Below, one piece after another: positions 1-8,867 of a stretch of DNA of 49,360 nucleotides. Source of the stretch: Actinomycetes bacterium (GTDB lineage Bacteria > Actinomycetota > Coriobacteriia > Coriobacteriales > Eggerthellaceae). The translations under genes were made by a program, and so were the position numbers. A model generated the notes under the pieces. It did no database searches. It saw only the letters and a list, made by a program, of their open reading frames with translations, and was not told the DNA's origin. The first letter of the stretch is position 1; the number at the start of each line of letters is the position of its first letter. The DNA is taken from contig JAEZDJ010000038.1 in NCBI GenBank assembly GCA_023429565.1, positions 1 through 49,360 of the forward strand, written 5' to 3'.

Positions 1-227
1 CGTTTCCTCATCTGTACGGCACCTTTGAGTGCAATATCAACAACTTGACCCACTCCTTCGAAACGGGACATGGGGGCATTGGCAACCCGCTCAAAAGCAT
101 CTGCTGCAAAATATACAAATGTACCGAAAGAACTTCCGACCCAGCGCCGGGAGAGGTTGTCACGGAGCTTGGCGGCTTTCGCAATGACTACGTGGCCTGC
201 GAGCCGTTTGCTCGGGAGGAGAACTAG
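1..227 (+). CDS. Molybdopterin oxidoreductase catalytic subunit, C-terminal fragment
   Basis: Only the last ~75 codons are present; the reading frame is open from base 3 to the TAG at 225-227. The segment beginning LYGTFECNINNL aligns by eye with the C-terminal ends of the complete Mo enzymes in this window (for example LFGVFDCNPNNL near the end of the enzyme at 29968), so this is the tail of a sixth member of that group, cut by the window edge. The stop is directly followed by the ATG of a small ferredoxin, the same catalytic-then-ferredoxin order seen in the other modules. It ends in an extra tail of about 35 residues without known motif. The substrate cannot be inferred from this fragment. 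Confidence 0.82.
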   Translation, partial: FPHLYGTFECNINNLTHSFETGHGGIGNPLKSICCKIYKCTERTSDPAPGEVVTELGGFRNDYVACEPFAREEN

Positions 228-569
228 ATGAAGGGCATTCTGATCAACTACGAATACTGCACTGGCTGCCATTCCTGCGAGGTTGCCTGTAAAAAGCATT
301 TAGGTCTTCCGGTTGGGGAATTCGGCATCAAGCTCACTGAGACCGGTCCTTTTGAATACGCGGGAGGGCAAGGCAACAAGGATCGTTGGGAGTGGACTTG
401 GCTTCCGGTTCTTACCAAGGCGTGTGACCTGTGTGAAGACCGCGTGGCTAAGGGAAAGATGCCTATGTGTGTCCAGCATTGCCAGGCTTGGTGCATGTAT
501 CACGGCGAGCTTGAAGACCTGGTGAAAAAGATTGATGGATCATCCCGTTGCGCACTCTTTACCCGGTAG
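228..569 (+). CDS. Small two-cluster [4Fe-4S] ferredoxin (113 aa)
   Basis: Likely electron-transfer partner of the upstream Mo enzyme, whose stop codon abuts its ATG, implying translational coupling. Eight cysteines in two groups: C11-x2-C14-x2-C17-x3-C21 and C66-x2-C69-x11-C81-x3-C85. This matches the first and last cysteine groups of DmsB/NrfC-type four-cluster subunits, with the middle two groups missing; such an arrangement should bind two [4Fe-4S] clusters. No signal peptide and no membrane segment, so cytosolic. Between the cysteine groups there is a slightly longer insert (GGQGNKDRW region) than in its paralogues. Role as dedicated donor is inferred from gene order; the cluster count is a family-based prediction. 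Confidence 0.9.
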   Translation: MKGILINYEYCTGCHSCEVACKKHLGLPVGEFGIKLTETGPFEYAGGQGNKDRWEWTWLPVLTKACDLCEDRVAKGKMPMCVQHCQAWCMYHGELEDLVKKIDGSSRCALFTR

Positions 570-783
570 GAGGGCGTTGATGGGAATCTGCCGTTCTGAT
601 CTTGGAGAAGCTGCCTTGTTTTCGCTGACGGGGACCATACCTAATACCTCCATTCCTATGAGAGGAGCCTCTTTTGTCCGTGATTTTCCAAGATAGGATT
701 CCAGGCCCCATGAAAAGTATCGATGATCAGAACAAAATTCGGCCAAGCCGCGCGCTTGTCGCGAGGAAAGGTCGGGCATCGAT

Positions 784-821
784 CAGGGGAGGGAAGAGAG
801 GGGTTTGCATCGTTTCCCCTG
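784..821 (+). other. Hairpin in leader of the MFS gene at 855
   Basis: CAGGGGA (784-790) pairs with TCCCCTG (815-821), extendable by two G-U pairs. The 285-base gap between the ferredoxin and the first MFS gene otherwise shows no convincing gene. The hairpin ends 33 bases before the MFS start codon and has no T-run, so it could be an attenuator or mRNA-stability element; function is not established. Confidence 0.35.
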
Positions 822-854
822 TCCATTTTGACTAGCTAGGGAGAGGTAAAGGAA

Positions 855-2168
855 ATGGTTGAAGAAAAGAAGGGGTTCCATCGCGCCTGGCTCGTATTTA
901 TTGGAGTCTGCATGATGATGGCCGGGGGCATGGGCTTGGTGCTCAATGTCATGGGCAACTACTTTGCTCCTATGGCGATAGCGTTTGGGTTGGTGAACCC
1001 TGAGACGGGTGCCCCCGATGTCACCCAAGTGACCTTGCTCATGACCGTGTATTCGTACGTCATGCTTGTTTGGCTTCCGTTTTGCGGTCGTTTGTTTGAC
1101 AAGGTTGACGCACGTATTCTGTTCGGCGCTGGAGGTATTTTGATTGTTGCCGGCCTCCTCCTTATGACGGTATGGACCGAGGTGTGGCAAATATACCTTT
1201 CTGGTGCTTTGTTTGGACTTGCCGGTCCCGTTATCTTTCTTGTCGGCCCATCGGTGCTCATAAACAATTGGTTTGCCCCAAAGCAGGCTGGCAAATTCTT
1301 GGGCATAGCATCTGCCTTCACGGGTGTCGGTACGTTTGTGTGGTCTCCTGTTTTTGCCGGAATTATCCAATCGAGTGGTTATAAGACGGGCTTTTTGTTC
1401 GAGGCGGTTGTGGCTGCTGTTCTCATCCTTATCCCCGCTTTCTTCTTTTTCCGCACGCGTCCGGAAGACGTTGGGCTCAAGCCATTCGGCATCGAAAAGG
1501 AGGTTGCTGAAGGAGGAGAAATAGAGAAGAGCGGAGTAAGCGGCAAGTTCGCTCTGGGAACGATTGCCTTCTGGTGCATACTTGTCGGCGCTGGCCTCAT
1601 TTCTCTGGGCGGTGGGTATAAGTCGATGATGCCGACTGCCGTGCAATCCGTTGGCGGGCCGAGTCTCGCTATGCTTGGCGCTACCATGATATCGGCTGCT
1701 GCTGTTGGCAACATTCTCGGAAAGATCGTTCTTGGCACCCTTGCAGACAAAGTGGGGATCAGGAATGCCATGGTGGGCTTTGCCGTAGTCAGCATGGTGG
1801 GTTTCTTGCTCATGATAGCGTTCATGGGGGACAATCAGATCCCGATGCTTGCCGCCGGGTTCTGCATCGGCACGGGTGATGCCATGATGTCGGTTGGCCT
1901 TCCTCTGGTTACTCGTGCATGCTATGGAGATCGTCGATACGGCGAAATCTACTCATACATGAATATGCCCATTGCCATCCTTGGAGGACTGGGTGCCACC
2001 TTTGTGGCTCTTGTTGCCAGCGTCACGGGCGGTTTCCAGACCGCCTATGGTTGTGGAATCGCTTTCTTCGCCATCATCGCCGTATGCATATTCGTCGCCT
2101 GCACGACAGCAAAGAAATTTCGCGAGAAATGGACGACGGAAGGAGAGCCGGAGGCATCGCGCAGATAG
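855..2168 (+). CDS. MFS transporter, oxalate/formate antiporter (OFA)-like (437 aa)
   Basis: Integral inner-membrane transporter of the major facilitator superfamily with about 12 hydrophobic segments separated by a charged central loop (about residues 205-230). The features NNWFAPKQAGKFLGIA after TM4 and RTRPEDVGLKPFG at the end of the first half are typical of OFA/monocarboxylate-type MFS proteins, which move small organic anions. The start ATG at 855 has a purine-rich GAGAGGTAAAGGAA upstream. It lies between two Mo enzyme-ferredoxin modules and is followed by a second, similar MFS gene, so it probably imports the substrate or exports the product of one of those enzymes. Substrate unknown. 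Confidence 0.88.
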   Translation: MVEEKKGFHRAWLVFIGVCMMMAGGMGLVLNVMGNYFAPMAIAFGLVNPETGAPDVTQVTLLMTVYSYVMLVWLPFCGRLFDKVDARILFGAGGILIVAGLLLMTVWTEVWQIYLSGALFGLAGPVIFLVGPSVLINNWFAPKQAGKFLGIASAFTGVGTFVWSPVFAGIIQSSGYKTGFLFEAVVAAVLILIPAFFFFRTRPEDVGLKPFGIEKEVAEGGEIEKSGVSGKFALGTIAFWCILVGAGLISLGGGYKSMMPTAVQSVGGPSLAMLGATMISAAAVGNILGKIVLGTLADKVGIRNAMVGFAVVSMVGFLLMIAFMGDNQIPMLAAGFCIGTGDAMMSVGLPLVTRACYGDRRYGEIYSYMNMPIAILGGLGATFVALVASVTGGFQTAYGCGIAFFAIIAVCIFVACTTAKKFREKWTTEGEPEASRR

Positions 2169-2207
2169 CAGAGATTTGCCCAGGTTTTCGAGGGGATAAC
2201 GGGCGGG

Positions 2208-2241
2208 GTGCTGCTGGTTTTATCTGATTTACCTGCAGCAC
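2208..2241 (+). other. Hairpin between the two MFS genes
   Basis: GTGCTGC (2208-2214) and GCAGCAC (2235-2241) form a 7-bp stem, with a further 2 bp after a mismatch, around an A/T-rich loop. It sits 40 bases after the first MFS stop codon. No T-run follows, so it may be a weak terminator or processing site. Confidence 0.35.
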
Positions 2242-2378
2242 CTCGACGTAGATGGTATTTGTTGATGAGACATCATGATGCAGGAATGCTGCGGTTTTGA
2301 GGAATGCGATTCGTTTGAACCGCAAGGTCTATGAAGGATGCGCCTGCGCATCGCACGATAGACGAAGAGGGGGATGAA

Positions 2379-3686
2379 ATGGTGGCTTCAAAGTTTCGCG
2401 TCCATTATGCGTGGTGGATTCTCATAGGATGTTGCTTTATGCAGGCAGGGGGATTGGGGGCTGTTCTTGACGCCGCAGGTGTATTTTTTGTGCCAGTCTG
2501 CAATGATCTGGGATTTTCCCGCTCAGAAATGGCTCTCTATTTATCGTTTTATTTCATCGCAACAGTTTTTGCAATGCCGATAGTGGGGAAATGGATCACG
2601 AAATACAACATCAACCGACTTCTCTCGGCGGCGTTCACGCTCGTGGTGGCTGCGGTTGCCGCAATGGGATTCTATAGCGAACCGTGGCAATGGTGGATAT
2701 CTGGCGTTGTCTTTGGCCTGGCTGGCAGTTTCATATTCGTGGTGCCTACCCCCATTCTTATCGGCAATTGGTTCGGCTCTCATAAGGGTCTTGCTCTTGG
2801 TGTTGCTATGGCATTCTCGGGAATTGGAGGGGCTGTGTTGTCTCCTGTCTTCACTCTCTTTATCGAAATGCTTGGGTGGCGCGAGGCATATCTTTTTTCC
2901 TCGGTGGTCATGGCTGCCTTGGTGCTGCCATGGACCCTGTTTGTGTTCAAGCTGCGTCCCGAAGAGGTTGGGCTGAAACCGTATGGGTGGAAGGGCGAGA
3001 GCGAATGCGACAAGGAATCGTGGGAATCTGGGCGCAAAGTTATCCCTGGAGTTCCCTTGTCGAAGGCAATCAAGACCATTCCTTTTGCGTGCATGTTCCT
3101 TTTTGCTGGACTCATTGCATACTTTGCAGGGTTCAATTCCCATTTGCCGGGGTTTGCTCAGTCTATCGGCTTTTCAGCCATGGTCGGATCTTCTTTGCTG
3201 ACGGCGGTTATGATAGGAAATGTAGTCGAAAAATTGTTGGTTGGATGGCTTAATGACAAGGTAGGCGTTCAGTTTACCGTGAACATTCAGCTTTTAATGG
3301 TCGCTTTTGGGTTTCTGGGTTTTATCCTTGCGGGCGACAATCTCATCTTGCTCTATGCGTCTGCCTTTCTCTTTGGAGCTCAGAACTCATTGGTGTCGGT
3401 ATCGACTCCTCTCCTCATTCGCCAGTTATTTGGAGAACGAGATTTCCCTGCTATTTTCACGTATGCGCGAATAGGCACGGGCGTGATTGGGTGCCTCGGC
3501 CCTGTGACGGTGGCGGGGGTCTTTGATGTCACAGGAAGTTTCATTCCCGCGTTTGCTTTGGGAATAGCCATTACTTTCTTAGGCTTCCTTGTGGTTCGTC
3601 TTGCTTACTTGTTCCGTCCAAAGCTGTGCTGGCTGGATGAAGGCGGACGGAATGATCAAGTAAAACCAGATGAAAATTATATATAA
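2379..3686 (+). CDS. MFS transporter, oxalate/formate antiporter (OFA)-like (435 aa)
   Basis: Second OFA/monocarboxylate-type MFS protein in tandem with the gene at 855. It shows the same signatures: IGNWFGSHKGLALGVA after TM4, GWREAYLF before TM6, and KLRPEEVGLKPYGW at the end of the first half. I place the start at ATG 2379 (MVASKFRVHYAWW) because a GAAGAGGGGG stretch lies just upstream; an in-frame ATG at 2331 would add 16 hydrophilic residues without a ribosome site. Codon use is clearly more A/T-rich than in the genes after 10 kb. The stop is followed by a very A/T-rich stretch (3687-3710) and then the next Mo enzyme. Substrate unknown. Confidence 0.87.
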   Translation: MVASKFRVHYAWWILIGCCFMQAGGLGAVLDAAGVFFVPVCNDLGFSRSEMALYLSFYFIATVFAMPIVGKWITKYNINRLLSAAFTLVVAAVAAMGFYSEPWQWWISGVVFGLAGSFIFVVPTPILIGNWFGSHKGLALGVAMAFSGIGGAVLSPVFTLFIEMLGWREAYLFSSVVMAALVLPWTLFVFKLRPEEVGLKPYGWKGESECDKESWESGRKVIPGVPLSKAIKTIPFACMFLFAGLIAYFAGFNSHLPGFAQSIGFSAMVGSSLLTAVMIGNVVEKLLVGWLNDKVGVQFTVNIQLLMVAFGFLGFILAGDNLILLYASAFLFGAQNSLVSVSTPLLIRQLFGERDFPAIFTYARIGTGVIGCLGPVTVAGVFDVTGSFIPAFALGIAITFLGFLVVRLAYLFRPKLCWLDEGGRNDQVKPDENYI

Positions 3687-3833
3687 GTATAAATAATATA
3701 AATATGCTTATGGCGTAGAGCAGAGCTGAGCCAACAATAAGTCTTCGTGATCAATGCGCGGGTTGCCGCGTCGAACTATAGTCACAGTGCGCTGGCTGTC
3801 TCTGCGCTTGACGAGAAGAATGGGAGGAGCGGC

Positions 3834-6398
3834 ATGGAATTCAAGAACGACTTGGGAAAGCCGTGGAGGTATCAAGAAGGGGATTTCACTGTTGTGCGCA
3901 CGTCCATGTGGTCGCCACCGGGGTGTCATCCGGTCGGATGTGGCCTGAAGCTGTATGTCGATGAAAGTGGCAGGCTTGACCACGTGGAGGGTGACGAGAA
4001 CAATCCCATCACCAAAGGACGGTTGTGTGCCCGTTGCCTTGCCCTCAAGGACTATGTGTACAATCCAAGCCGTGTCATCTATCCCTTGAAGCGAGACCCG
4101 AAATATCGTGGGCAGCATGACAAATGGGAACGCATCAGCTGGGATGAAGCTTACGCTCTCGTCAAGGAGAAGCGCGACTACTTTCGTGACACCTACGGTC
4201 CTGAGTGCATGGCAGTGTTTTCTGGGACTGGCCGCTCGGGGGGTATTCTGGTGGCCGATATGGCGCAGGCCGTGCTTGGCACGCCGAATGCTTGCTATAC
4301 GCAATCTGGGTACGCGTGTTATCAGCCACGGTCGATGTCGTGCTCGCATGTTCTGGGGGCATACTATCCAGAGATCGATTATGCGGGAGGGTTGGAGGGG
4401 ACCTACGATAATCCCGTCTACCGGGTGCCTGAAGTAATCGTGATGTGGGGAAAGATGGCTCTTGCCTCCAATGGCGACGGCCTATGGGGCCACGCCGTCA
4501 TCGATCTCATGAAGCGCGGATCACGGCTCATCAGCGTAGATCCGCGAGTGAACTGGCTGGCGACCCGAGCTGCGGTTCACTTGCGTGTGCGTCCGGGCAC
4601 GGACACTGCCATGGCCATGGCATGGCTTTGGGTGATAATCAACGAGGACCTTTATGATCATGAGTTCGTTGAGTATTGGACATATGGATTTGAGGAATTT
4701 TGTGGGCGTGTGAACGATCCTGAAATGGGAATGACTCCCGAGAGGGCCGCTGAGATATGCGAGGTTCCCGTGGAGGACATCTATCGTGCGGCTCGTCTTT
4801 ATGCTGGCGCCAAACCGGCCTCTATCGCATGGGGCCTCGCGTTCGACCAGAATCAAAATGGCAACCAGGCTGCCCACTGTGTTCTGGCCCTCATGGCCAT
4901 TACGGGCAACATCGATGTTCCTGGCGGTCAGATCATCGCAGAGATTGATCCAGCGCCGGGTGTGGAAGATGATGGAACGATTCACGATGGGGCTGTGGAG
5001 GGCTCGGGTTCAACGCTCGACATTGACAAGGCCGACGACACTTCTGCAGAGGATGCGGCTCGTCCCCAGCGTCGCATCGGCTGGGACAGCCTGCCGGAAG
5101 AGCTGCGCGATAAAACCATTGGATATAAGGAATACCCGCTGTATGTAGACAATATCCGCAATGCCCAAGCGGATATGATGTTTGACGCGGTGACCACGGG
5201 CGAGCCGTATAAGATTCGTATGGGCTGGATCCAGTCAACAGCTCTGCTCACTCCAACCTGTTGCGCGCAGCCGACCGGATGGTACGAAGGGCTGAAGAAT
5301 CTCGAATGGTGTATGTCGACTGACTGTTTCATCACTCCTTCCATCGAGGCCTTTGGAGACCTTGTTCTTCCCTTGGCGTCCTGTGCTGAGAAAGACGATG
5401 TCGTCATGACTCATTATGCAGGATCGCCTGTGACTCTTGGTTCGGTCAACAAAGCCGTTGAAGTGGGAGAAGTGAAGTCCGATATCCAGATGCTTATCGA
5501 GCTCGGTGAATATTTGGAGATGGATTGCTTGAAAGATGAAAACGGTGAGCGTCTGTTTAAGGATGAGGACGATTTTTTGACCCAGCGCAGGGCTCGTCCT
5601 TCCAAGATGCCGTTCGAGGATCTTCGGGAGAAGGTTGTATATCAACGTGGCGTGAACTACAGGAAATATGAGACAGGAAAGCTCCGTCCAGATCGAAGGC
5701 CGGGATTCTTGACCCCGACCGGCCGTGTGGAGCTATGGTCGACAGCATACGCTCATTACGGTGAAGACCCGCTGCCGTATTACAAAGAGCCGGCGTTCAG
5801 CCCACATACGGATCCGAAGTTGGCGGAGAAGTACCCTTTCATTCTGACGACGGGAGCGCGAAACTATGCATCCTTCCATGCAGAGCATCGTCAGATTCCC
5901 GTGCTGCGCGAACTCCATCCCGATCCGATCATCGAGATCAATCCTGAGGATGCGTCAGAGGTCGGGGTGGCAGACGGGCAGTGGGTCGAAATAAGAAACG
6001 ATTATGGTCGCGCAAAATTCAAGGCCGTCGTGTCTCCTGTCGTGAAGAAGGGGGTTGTCCAGACCGATCATGGTTGGTGGTTCCCCGAGCGACAGGCCGA
6101 TGACGATTCTCGTGGCGAGATTCTGCCTTTGGGCGCAATTGTGAAACCGGGAACGACCCAAGCTATTGTGAACGGAAGAGAAATCAAAGATGGTTTTGTC
6201 AGGACCGACCATGCCGATGAGAAAAGTCTCTATGGCGTGTGGCAGTCGAACTGCAATGATCTGGTGTCCAATCACTACAATTCCAAGCTTGGCTACGGCG
6301 GGCCATACAAATGCAACTGCTGCAGCATAACTCCTCTGCAAGAGAGCTACGATACGGACATGGGTCTGGTGGCTGAAAAATTCGGAAAGCTGGTGTGA
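3834..6398 (+). CDS. Molybdopterin oxidoreductase catalytic subunit (854 aa), module A
   Basis: Cytosolic DMSO-reductase-superfamily enzyme carrying Mo-bis-PGD; no Tat signal. N-terminal cysteines are C31-x4-C36 and C65-x2-C68 (GRLCARC), a non-standard set for the family [4Fe-4S] cluster. WERISWDEAY (98-107) is the usual family motif. SGYACYQPR (158-166) holds C162, the conserved candidate Mo ligand. ILTTGARNYASF and DHGWWFPE are cofactor-binding motifs near the C-terminus. Start chosen at ATG 3834 because GGAGGA lies 5 bases upstream; a longer frame from 3747 lacks a ribosome site. An acidic insert (about 4939-5076) is absent from the 761-aa paralogues. A ferredoxin follows after 4 bases. 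By analogy with gut catechol dehydroxylases it may reduce an aromatic substrate; this is inference. Confidence 0.9.
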   Translation: MEFKNDLGKPWRYQEGDFTVVRTSMWSPPGCHPVGCGLKLYVDESGRLDHVEGDENNPITKGRLCARCLALKDYVYNPSRVIYPLKRDPKYRGQHDKWERISWDEAYALVKEKRDYFRDTYGPECMAVFSGTGRSGGILVADMAQAVLGTPNACYTQSGYACYQPRSMSCSHVLGAYYPEIDYAGGLEGTYDNPVYRVPEVIVMWGKMALASNGDGLWGHAVIDLMKRGSRLISVDPRVNWLATRAAVHLRVRPGTDTAMAMAWLWVIINEDLYDHEFVEYWTYGFEEFCGRVNDPEMGMTPERAAEICEVPVEDIYRAARLYAGAKPASIAWGLAFDQNQNGNQAAHCVLALMAITGNIDVPGGQIIAEIDPAPGVEDDGTIHDGAVEGSGSTLDIDKADDTSAEDAARPQRRIGWDSLPEELRDKTIGYKEYPLYVDNIRNAQADMMFDAVTTGEPYKIRMGWIQSTALLTPTCCAQPTGWYEGLKNLEWCMSTDCFITPSIEAFGDLVLPLASCAEKDDVVMTHYAGSPVTLGSVNKAVEVGEVKSDIQMLIELGEYLEMDCLKDENGERLFKDEDDFLTQRRARPSKMPFEDLREKVVYQRGVNYRKYETGKLRPDRRPGFLTPTGRVELWSTAYAHYGEDPLPYYKEPAFSPHTDPKLAEKYPFILTTGARNYASFHAEHRQIPVLRELHPDPIIEINPEDASEVGVADGQWVEIRNDYGRAKFKAVVSPVVKKGVVQTDHGWWFPERQADDDSRGEILPLGAIVKPGTTQAIVNGREIKDGFVRTDHADEKSLYGVWQSNCNDLVSNHYNSKLGYGGPYKCNCCSITPLQESYDTDMGLVAEKFGKLV

Positions 6399-6402
6399 CA
6401 CA

Positions 6403-6756
6403 ATGGCTGACTACGGACTATTGATCGACTACGAATACTGCACCGGTTGCGAGACCTGTGTCGTGGCCTGCAAGGAGGAGCATAACTTTCCTGTGGGCAA
6501 ATGGGGCATCCGTGTGCTTGATGACGGTCCTTGGCAGAAGGACGATTCCGGCGAAGGGGGCGACTGTTTCAACTGGAACAAAATACCCGTGCCAACTGAC
6601 CTGTGCGACCTGTGTGTCGATCGTGTTGCGGGAGGGAGAGAGCCATCGTGTGTTCATCATTGTCAAGCTTTCTGCATGGAGTTTGGCACGATTGAGGAAA
6701 TGTCCCTCAAGTTAGCTGAAAAGCCCAGACAAGTTCTCTGGGCTCCCTGCAAATAA
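6403..6756 (+). CDS. Small two-cluster [4Fe-4S] ferredoxin (117 aa)
   Basis: Probable redox partner of the module A enzyme, which ends four bases earlier. Cysteines C13-x2-C16-x2-C19-x3-C23 and a second group C-x2-C-x11-C-x3-C in LCDLCVDRV onward give two [4Fe-4S] sites. The loop between them contains an additional cysteine (GGDCFNW) not found in the other copies and another cysteine two residues before the C-terminus. Cytosolic, no anchor. A zinc-ribbon gene begins 22 bases downstream, probably in the same transcript. Confidence 0.92.
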   Translation: MADYGLLIDYEYCTGCETCVVACKEEHNFPVGKWGIRVLDDGPWQKDDSGEGGDCFNWNKIPVPTDLCDLCVDRVAGGREPSCVHHCQAFCMEFGTIEEMSLKLAEKPRQVLWAPCK

Positions 6757-6778
6757 GAGTATCGGACTCGAAAAAGTC

Positions 6779-6982
6779 ATGTGCTACTGCTGCAATCTTT
6801 GTAACCGGTGCGGTCGTGCCCATGAAATGCAAGAACGGCTGGGGAAGCGCGAGTGCCCGAACTGTCATTCGTTGGTTTTCGACAGCGATATGCTCATCTG
6901 CTCCACGTGCGGCACCCGACTGCCCCCGCCGTTTCCTCCTTTGCCGGAAAGACGACCCTCCTCTCCGACGGAGGAGGTTTAG
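6779..6982 (+). CDS. Small zinc-ribbon protein (67 aa)
   Basis: Starts MCYCCNLCNRCGR and contains several CxxC knuckles (CNLC, CNRC, CPNC, CSTC), so it should bind one or two zinc ions as a double zinc ribbon; the last 20 residues are proline-rich (PPPFPPLPERRP). It is the last gene of the module A run. Two further proteins of the same build, with cysteine knuckles in front and a Pro-rich or Pro/Gly-rich tail, occur at 18916 (minus) and 34335, each again at the end of a Mo-enzyme module. Function unknown; small zinc ribbons may act in metal handling, protein-protein docking or regulation. The ORF is short, but cysteine spacing and recurrence make it real. Confidence 0.72.
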   Translation: MCYCCNLCNRCGRAHEMQERLGKRECPNCHSLVFDSDMLICSTCGTRLPPPFPPLPERRPSSPTEEV

Positions 6983-6997
6983 AGGCTTTTGATCCAT

Positions 6998-7046
6998 GCA
7001 CGGCACCCACGCTCCCCTTAAGGGGCAGGAAGTGTGGGTGCCGTGC
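6998..7046 (+). other. Strong nested hairpin, possible U-less terminator
   Basis: GCACGGCACCCAC (6998-7010) is perfectly complementary to GTGGGTGCCGTGC (7034-7046), 13 bp, and the loop holds a second perfect palindrome CCCCTTAAGGGG (7014-7025). It begins 15 bases after the zinc-ribbon stop and about 200 bases before the LuxR start. No T-run follows. It may end the module A transcript, or be a structured leader element of the regulator. The rest of 6983-7250 shows no supported gene. Confidence 0.6.
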
Positions 7047-7250
7047 TCCTTGCTGGTCGGCATGGTCCCTTGTCGGCCTTCTCAGATGGTTGTGAATCGC
7101 ATGGAGCTACCTGAACTCCATATTCTGCGAAACTCACGAAAAGTGACCGATAAACTGCCGAAATCAACGAAGGGAGCAAAGGGGGCCGCCTGTGGTCTGT
7201 GTGCTACACTGACCTCGCTGCACGGGGGAAGTCAGACGGGGGTGGACTTG

Positions 7251-8819
7251 ATGCAACGGAAATATGCTGTCCAACCGGACGTTTCCATCGAAGTGAAGCT
7301 GCCACGGCAGCATGATGGCCAGACATCCGTGCGGCAGTCTGCCCTGCGAATATCCCTTTTCTGCGTGGCGGGACTCTCCTTCTACTTTGGTTGGATATTC
7401 TGCTTGTTCTGGAGTCCGTCCATCCTTCCTGTGGAGACGTTTGGGGATTTTGACGCCCACGTCATCCGTGCGATCATGGCTGTTTCCCTGTCTGCTGCGC
7501 CTATGTCATCCTGGCTGTTCCCGCGTTTCTTCGCGTCATCTCGTGGAGAGGTATTTTTGCGCGCGGTGGCTTTGACATGCTGTCCTTGTGCCTGCGCGGC
7601 CTGGTTGCTTCCCATGAACATAGGGTTTGCTTGGGCTTGCCTGCTCTGGAGTGTTGCTGGAATCGGAAGCTCCGCGCTTCTGCTGGTGTGGTCGAAGAAG
7701 CTCGTCACACTCAATCGCAAGCAGGTTGCGTTCTCGGCGTCGAGCGCGTTTGTCCTGGGGTCTCTCCTGCTCGGCACGGCGGCCTTCATGCCGACAGGCA
7801 TCGCCTGTGTCGCCATCGCTTTTACCCCGGTGGCGTCGGTTGCGTTCGCCTGGCTTTCCCTCCTGACATCGGCCAGTGACGCGAAACCCGCGATCCCCGG
7901 GGTTTTCGACGAAGCGCTAGCAGGAGGCGCGGAGGCGGGGCGGCACTTCCCTCATCAGCATGTCATTCTGATTGCGTTTTCGTACGGTATGGGAATCGGC
8001 TTTGTGGGGTCGTGCGCAACGATCCAGGTATACGGGCCTTTTGCCGTCTATGCAATCATGGCCGGGAATGTCGCAGCATCGGCGTTCGCGGTTTTCTTTC
8101 TGATTCGCAAACACCGTGACGGCGTGCTCGTTCTGACCCAAGCGTTTTTCCCCGCCATGCTCGTCTGCCTCTTCGTTTTTTCGTTCACTGGTCCTATCGG
8201 ACAACTCGTGTGCCTCTTTGTCATGTTTGCATTGTTGGCGTGTCATGACATCGTCGACATTGCCAGCGCGTCAAGTGGTTCTCGTCTATTTGACGAGAAG
8301 TATATGAAGACGTTTGCAATCCGTCGCGCCTTCAATGGATTGGGATGTGCGCTTGGCTGGGTTGTGGGCATTGTGATGAACTTCGTTTTCGAAGACGATG
8401 CGCTCGCTCGGATGTTCATCTGCTTCGCATTGGCGGTGCTTCTCATGATTGCCGCCACCTTTGTCGTGTTCCGATCGGGATCGTTTTCGCACACGAGGGA
8501 CGACGGGGGGAATGAGGATAAAACGGCCCGCCGACCTCCCAACGAGAGAGGCGTTGGGACCGCGCTCAAGACGAAGGCGGGACTGGTCGCGGACCATTAT
8601 GAACTGACCCCTCGTCAGGCCGAAGTTCTAATATGTCTTTCCCAAGGCCGCAACGCGAATTACATTGCCGATAAATTCATCATTTCGGCCCATACCGCAA
8701 AGAGTCACATCTACAACATTTACAACAAGCTTGGCATCCACTCACAACAGGAGTTGCTCGATATCGTGGAAGCCGAAGAAGTTCCACGCGAGGTTCACGC
8801 TGGTTCTCTTGGTGGCTGA
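7251..8819 (+). CDS. LuxR-family regulator with multi-pass membrane N-terminus (522 aa)
   Basis: The first ~420 residues are a chain of hydrophobic segments (about 12) resembling an MFS-like sensor; the C-terminus is a LuxR/GerE helix-turn-helix, LTPRQAEVLICLSQGRN... followed by HTAKSHIYNIYNKLGIHS, at roughly residues 455-515. Membrane LuxR proteins of this plan are typical of Eggerthellaceae, and family members control neighbouring Mo-dependent reductase genes in response to substrate. I start it at ATG 7251 (MQRKYAVQPDV), preceded by GGGGGTGG, because upstream codons from 6996 lie over the hairpin and do not look coding. It lies between module A and the orphan ferredoxin at 8868, and may control either or the athL operon. 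Confidence 0.85.
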   Translation: MQRKYAVQPDVSIEVKLPRQHDGQTSVRQSALRISLFCVAGLSFYFGWIFCLFWSPSILPVETFGDFDAHVIRAIMAVSLSAAPMSSWLFPRFFASSRGEVFLRAVALTCCPCACAAWLLPMNIGFAWACLLWSVAGIGSSALLLVWSKKLVTLNRKQVAFSASSAFVLGSLLLGTAAFMPTGIACVAIAFTPVASVAFAWLSLLTSASDAKPAIPGVFDEALAGGAEAGRHFPHQHVILIAFSYGMGIGFVGSCATIQVYGPFAVYAIMAGNVAASAFAVFFLIRKHRDGVLVLTQAFFPAMLVCLFVFSFTGPIGQLVCLFVMFALLACHDIVDIASASSGSRLFDEKYMKTFAIRRAFNGLGCALGWVVGIVMNFVFEDDALARMFICFALAVLLMIAATFVVFRSGSFSHTRDDGGNEDKTARRPPNERGVGTALKTKAGLVADHYELTPRQAEVLICLSQGRNANYIADKFIISAHTAKSHIYNIYNKLGIHSQQELLDIVEAEEVPREVHAGSLGG

Positions 8820-8867
8820 CTTCGTTGGTGTCTGGGTGTGGGGTTCCGCGAATGCGAGGGAGGTTAC

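Noticed and set aside
783..1646. 287-codon open frame opposite the first MFS gene
   Set aside because: Antisense to a clear transporter, with composition of a shadow frame and no ribosome site.
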